From CAZLBC01 sp964557575 (GTDB lineage: Bacteria > Planctomycetota > Phycisphaerae > SM23-33), in the NCBI GenBank assembly GCA_964557575.1, contig CAZLBC010000101.1:1-15745 (forward strand): a stretch of DNA of 15,745 bases, written 5' to 3'. The position numbers and the translations under genes are program-made. Below are positions 15,018 to 15,745 of the stretch, in pieces. The notes under the pieces were generated by a model. It had not been told where the DNA came from. It made no database searches and saw only the letters and a program-made list of their open reading frames with translations. Position 1 is the first letter of the stretch; each line of letters begins with the position of its first letter.

Positions 15018-15050
15018 ATATGAATCAAAAAGATTGCTATATTTGATTCA
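15001..15050 (+). promoter_or_regulatory. Three-copy operator, TTGATTCA half-sites in alternating orientation
   Basis: TTGATTCA occurs at 15001-15008, its reverse complement TGAATCAA at 15021-15028, and TTGATTCA again at 15043-15050. Centres are 20 and 22 bases apart, about two helical turns, placing all three on roughly one face of the DNA. The first lies between -35 and -10, the second at the transcription start, the third just before the start codon. This is the expected form of an autoregulatory site for an AbiEi-type antitoxin. Confidence 0.65.
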
Positions 15051-15057
15051 AAATAAA

Positions 15058-15684
15058 ATGAATAAAAAAACACAATCAATTGCAAAAAAGATACTTGCAA
15101 GGATATATGGCCATGGAAGGGGTTACGTCTTTACTCCAATGGAATTTCAGGATCTCGGTGGCTCAAAAGCTATCCGGAGTGTCCTTTCACGCCATGTCCG
15201 GGTCGGAATAATTCGCAGGCTCGGCCGAGGGCTGTACGATTATCCCCGGAAACACCCGGATCTTGGCGAACTTGCCCCCGCAACTGAGGATATCGTCGAA
15301 GCCCTTGCCGGACGCGATGCTTCACGCCTGCAGCCTGCCGGCGCGTATGCGGCTAATATGTTGGGGCTCTCCAGCCAGGTACCGATGAAAATCGTCTATT
15401 TGACGGACGGTCGCTCACGCGCCGTTCAGGTTGGAAACCGTCGTATCATTCTCAAGCGTACGACGCCGCGGAATATGGCCGCCGCCGGGAACATCAGCGG
15501 CCTCATTATACAGGCACTGCGGCACCTGGGCCAAAAACACGTTGATGCCGAGGTCGTCTCGCGCCTCGACAGCCGGCTTGACAATGCCGACCGGAAACAG
15601 CTTATGAAAGATATCCGGTACGCCCCCGCCTGGATCGCCGATATTTTTCGAAGATTGGCTGCGGGGGACGAGAAGAATGGATGA
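15058..15684 (+). CDS. AbiEi/DUF6088-type antitoxin, transcriptional autorepressor
   Basis: A 208-residue protein of the DUF6088 group, related to AbiEi, the antitoxin of type IV toxin-antitoxin systems paired with an AbiEii nucleotidyltransferase toxin. Residues 1-65 form a winged-helix-like DNA-binding region typical of the group (ILARIYGHGRGYVFTPMEFQDLG, then IRSVLSRHVRVGIIRRLGRGLYDYP). Residues 66-205 match the antitoxin body (QPAGAYAANMLGLSSQVPMKIVYLTDG, RRIILKRTTPRNM). The ATG at 15058 is chosen: the TTG at 15001 would place the operator inside the gene. There is no clear Shine-Dalgarno; the leader is A/T-rich. The 5' part is much more AT-rich than the neighbouring genes, a sign of transfer. 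Its 3' end overlaps an eight-codon toxin remnant. In the family, the antitoxin represses its own operon through inverted repeats, which fits the half-sites upstream. Confidence 0.85.
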   Translation: MNKKTQSIAKKILARIYGHGRGYVFTPMEFQDLGGSKAIRSVLSRHVRVGIIRRLGRGLYDYPRKHPDLGELAPATEDIVEALAGRDASRLQPAGAYAANMLGLSSQVPMKIVYLTDGRSRAVQVGNRRIILKRTTPRNMAAAGNISGLIIQALRHLGQKHVDAEVVSRLDSRLDNADRKQLMKDIRYAPAWIADIFRRLAAGDEKNG

Positions 15685-15703
15685 TTTCATCCGGTTGGAC
15701 TAA
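15677..15703 (+). pseudogene. Truncated AbiEii-type toxin gene, first eight codons
   Basis: An ATG inside the antitoxin's last codons opens an ORF reading MDDFIRLD and then TAA. AbiEii/AbiGii-type nucleotidyltransferase toxins next to DUF6088 genes commonly begin with a closely similar MD-x-F-x-RL peptide, and overlap the antitoxin's 3' end in the same way. A purine-rich GGGGGACGAGAAG precedes the ATG. After the stop, the 42 bases left in the window continue with a GC hairpin and show no toxin sequence in any frame. I infer that the toxin was lost by truncation here. With only eight codons the homology cannot be proven. Confidence 0.5.
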
Positions 15704-15716
15704 GCGGCTTCGCCGC
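15704..15716 (+). repeat. Short GC palindrome directly after the toxin remnant
   Basis: GCGGC-TTC-GCCGC forms a perfect 5-bp stem with a 3-base loop. No T-run follows on either strand, so it is not a typical intrinsic terminator. It sits exactly where the toxin reading frame breaks off and may be part of a small repeated palindromic element. Confidence 0.45.
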
Positions 15717-15735
15717 ATAAAAACAACCGCACCCA

Positions 15736-15744
15736 CCGCCTGAG
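15736..15744 (-). repeat. Right copy of 9-bp inverted repeat flanking the antitoxin module
   Basis: CCGCCTGAG here is the reverse complement of the left copy at 14973-14981. It lies at the very edge of the window, so its outward extent cannot be seen. Confidence 0.45.
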
Positions 15745-15745
15745 A

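Noticed and set aside
15694..15716. Integron attC-like core (GTTGGAC) next to the GC hairpin
   Set aside because: The 7-mer fits the loose GTTRRRY pattern, but no matching core site lies at the other end of the module and no attC fold is visible, so chance is more likely.
1..15745. CRISPR arrays, tRNA or rRNA genes
   Set aside because: No regularly spaced direct repeats, no tRNA cloverleaf signatures and no rRNA-like sequence were seen on either strand.

Overview
The window is a GC-rich, densely coded bacterial segment with no gene-free stretch above about 250 bases. It carries nine full-length genes that look native, plus one compact, visibly more AT-rich module at the right end. The gene content points to a carbohydrate-degrading member of the PVC group (Planctomycetes, Verrucomicrobia, Lentisphaerae) or a neighbouring lineage such as Hydrogenedentes. 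It includes a GHL10-type glycosidase, a DUF1080 (3-keto-disaccharide hydrolase) protein, an alginate-lyase-like protein, a GH9 enzyme, a Hanks-type Ser/Thr kinase and a GspG-like domain with an EF-hand-type insert. The phylum is inferred from gene families only.

Layout. (1) 23-3464: a divergent pair, a secreted GHL10-type glycosidase (minus) and a secreted DUF1080 protein (plus), separated by a 160-bp promoter region. (2) 3513-5957, minus: an unusual single protein made of a histidine kinase core, a CoA-disulfide reductase/NADH oxidase-type flavoprotein and a rhodanese domain. This is the most interesting gene in the window. (3) 6100-9299, minus: an ATGA-coupled pair, a DUF3352-like exported protein ending in a pseudopilin-like domain, then an alginate-lyase-like enzyme. 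(4) 9508-11506, plus: a likely 19-codon leader ORF, a GalU-type nucleotidyltransferase and a GHMP sugar kinase, all joined by 1- or 4-base overlaps. (5) 11532-12446, minus: a soluble Ser/Thr kinase. (6) 12612-14951, plus: a secreted GH9 enzyme. (7) 14973-15744: an AbiEi/DUF6088-type antitoxin gene with a strong promoter and three regularly spaced operator half-sites. It is followed by an apparent toxin start that stops after eight codons, and the whole module sits between 9-bp inverted repeats.

How the genes fit together. The four exported carbohydrate-active proteins suggest extracellular or periplasmic breakdown of a plant or algal polysaccharide. The kinase and nucleotidyltransferase pair would phosphorylate a released sugar at C1 and activate it to an NDP-sugar. 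No transporter, SusC/D pair or response regulator is visible, so partners must lie elsewhere. The right-end module differs in base composition from its neighbours and looks acquired; its toxin seems to have been lost.
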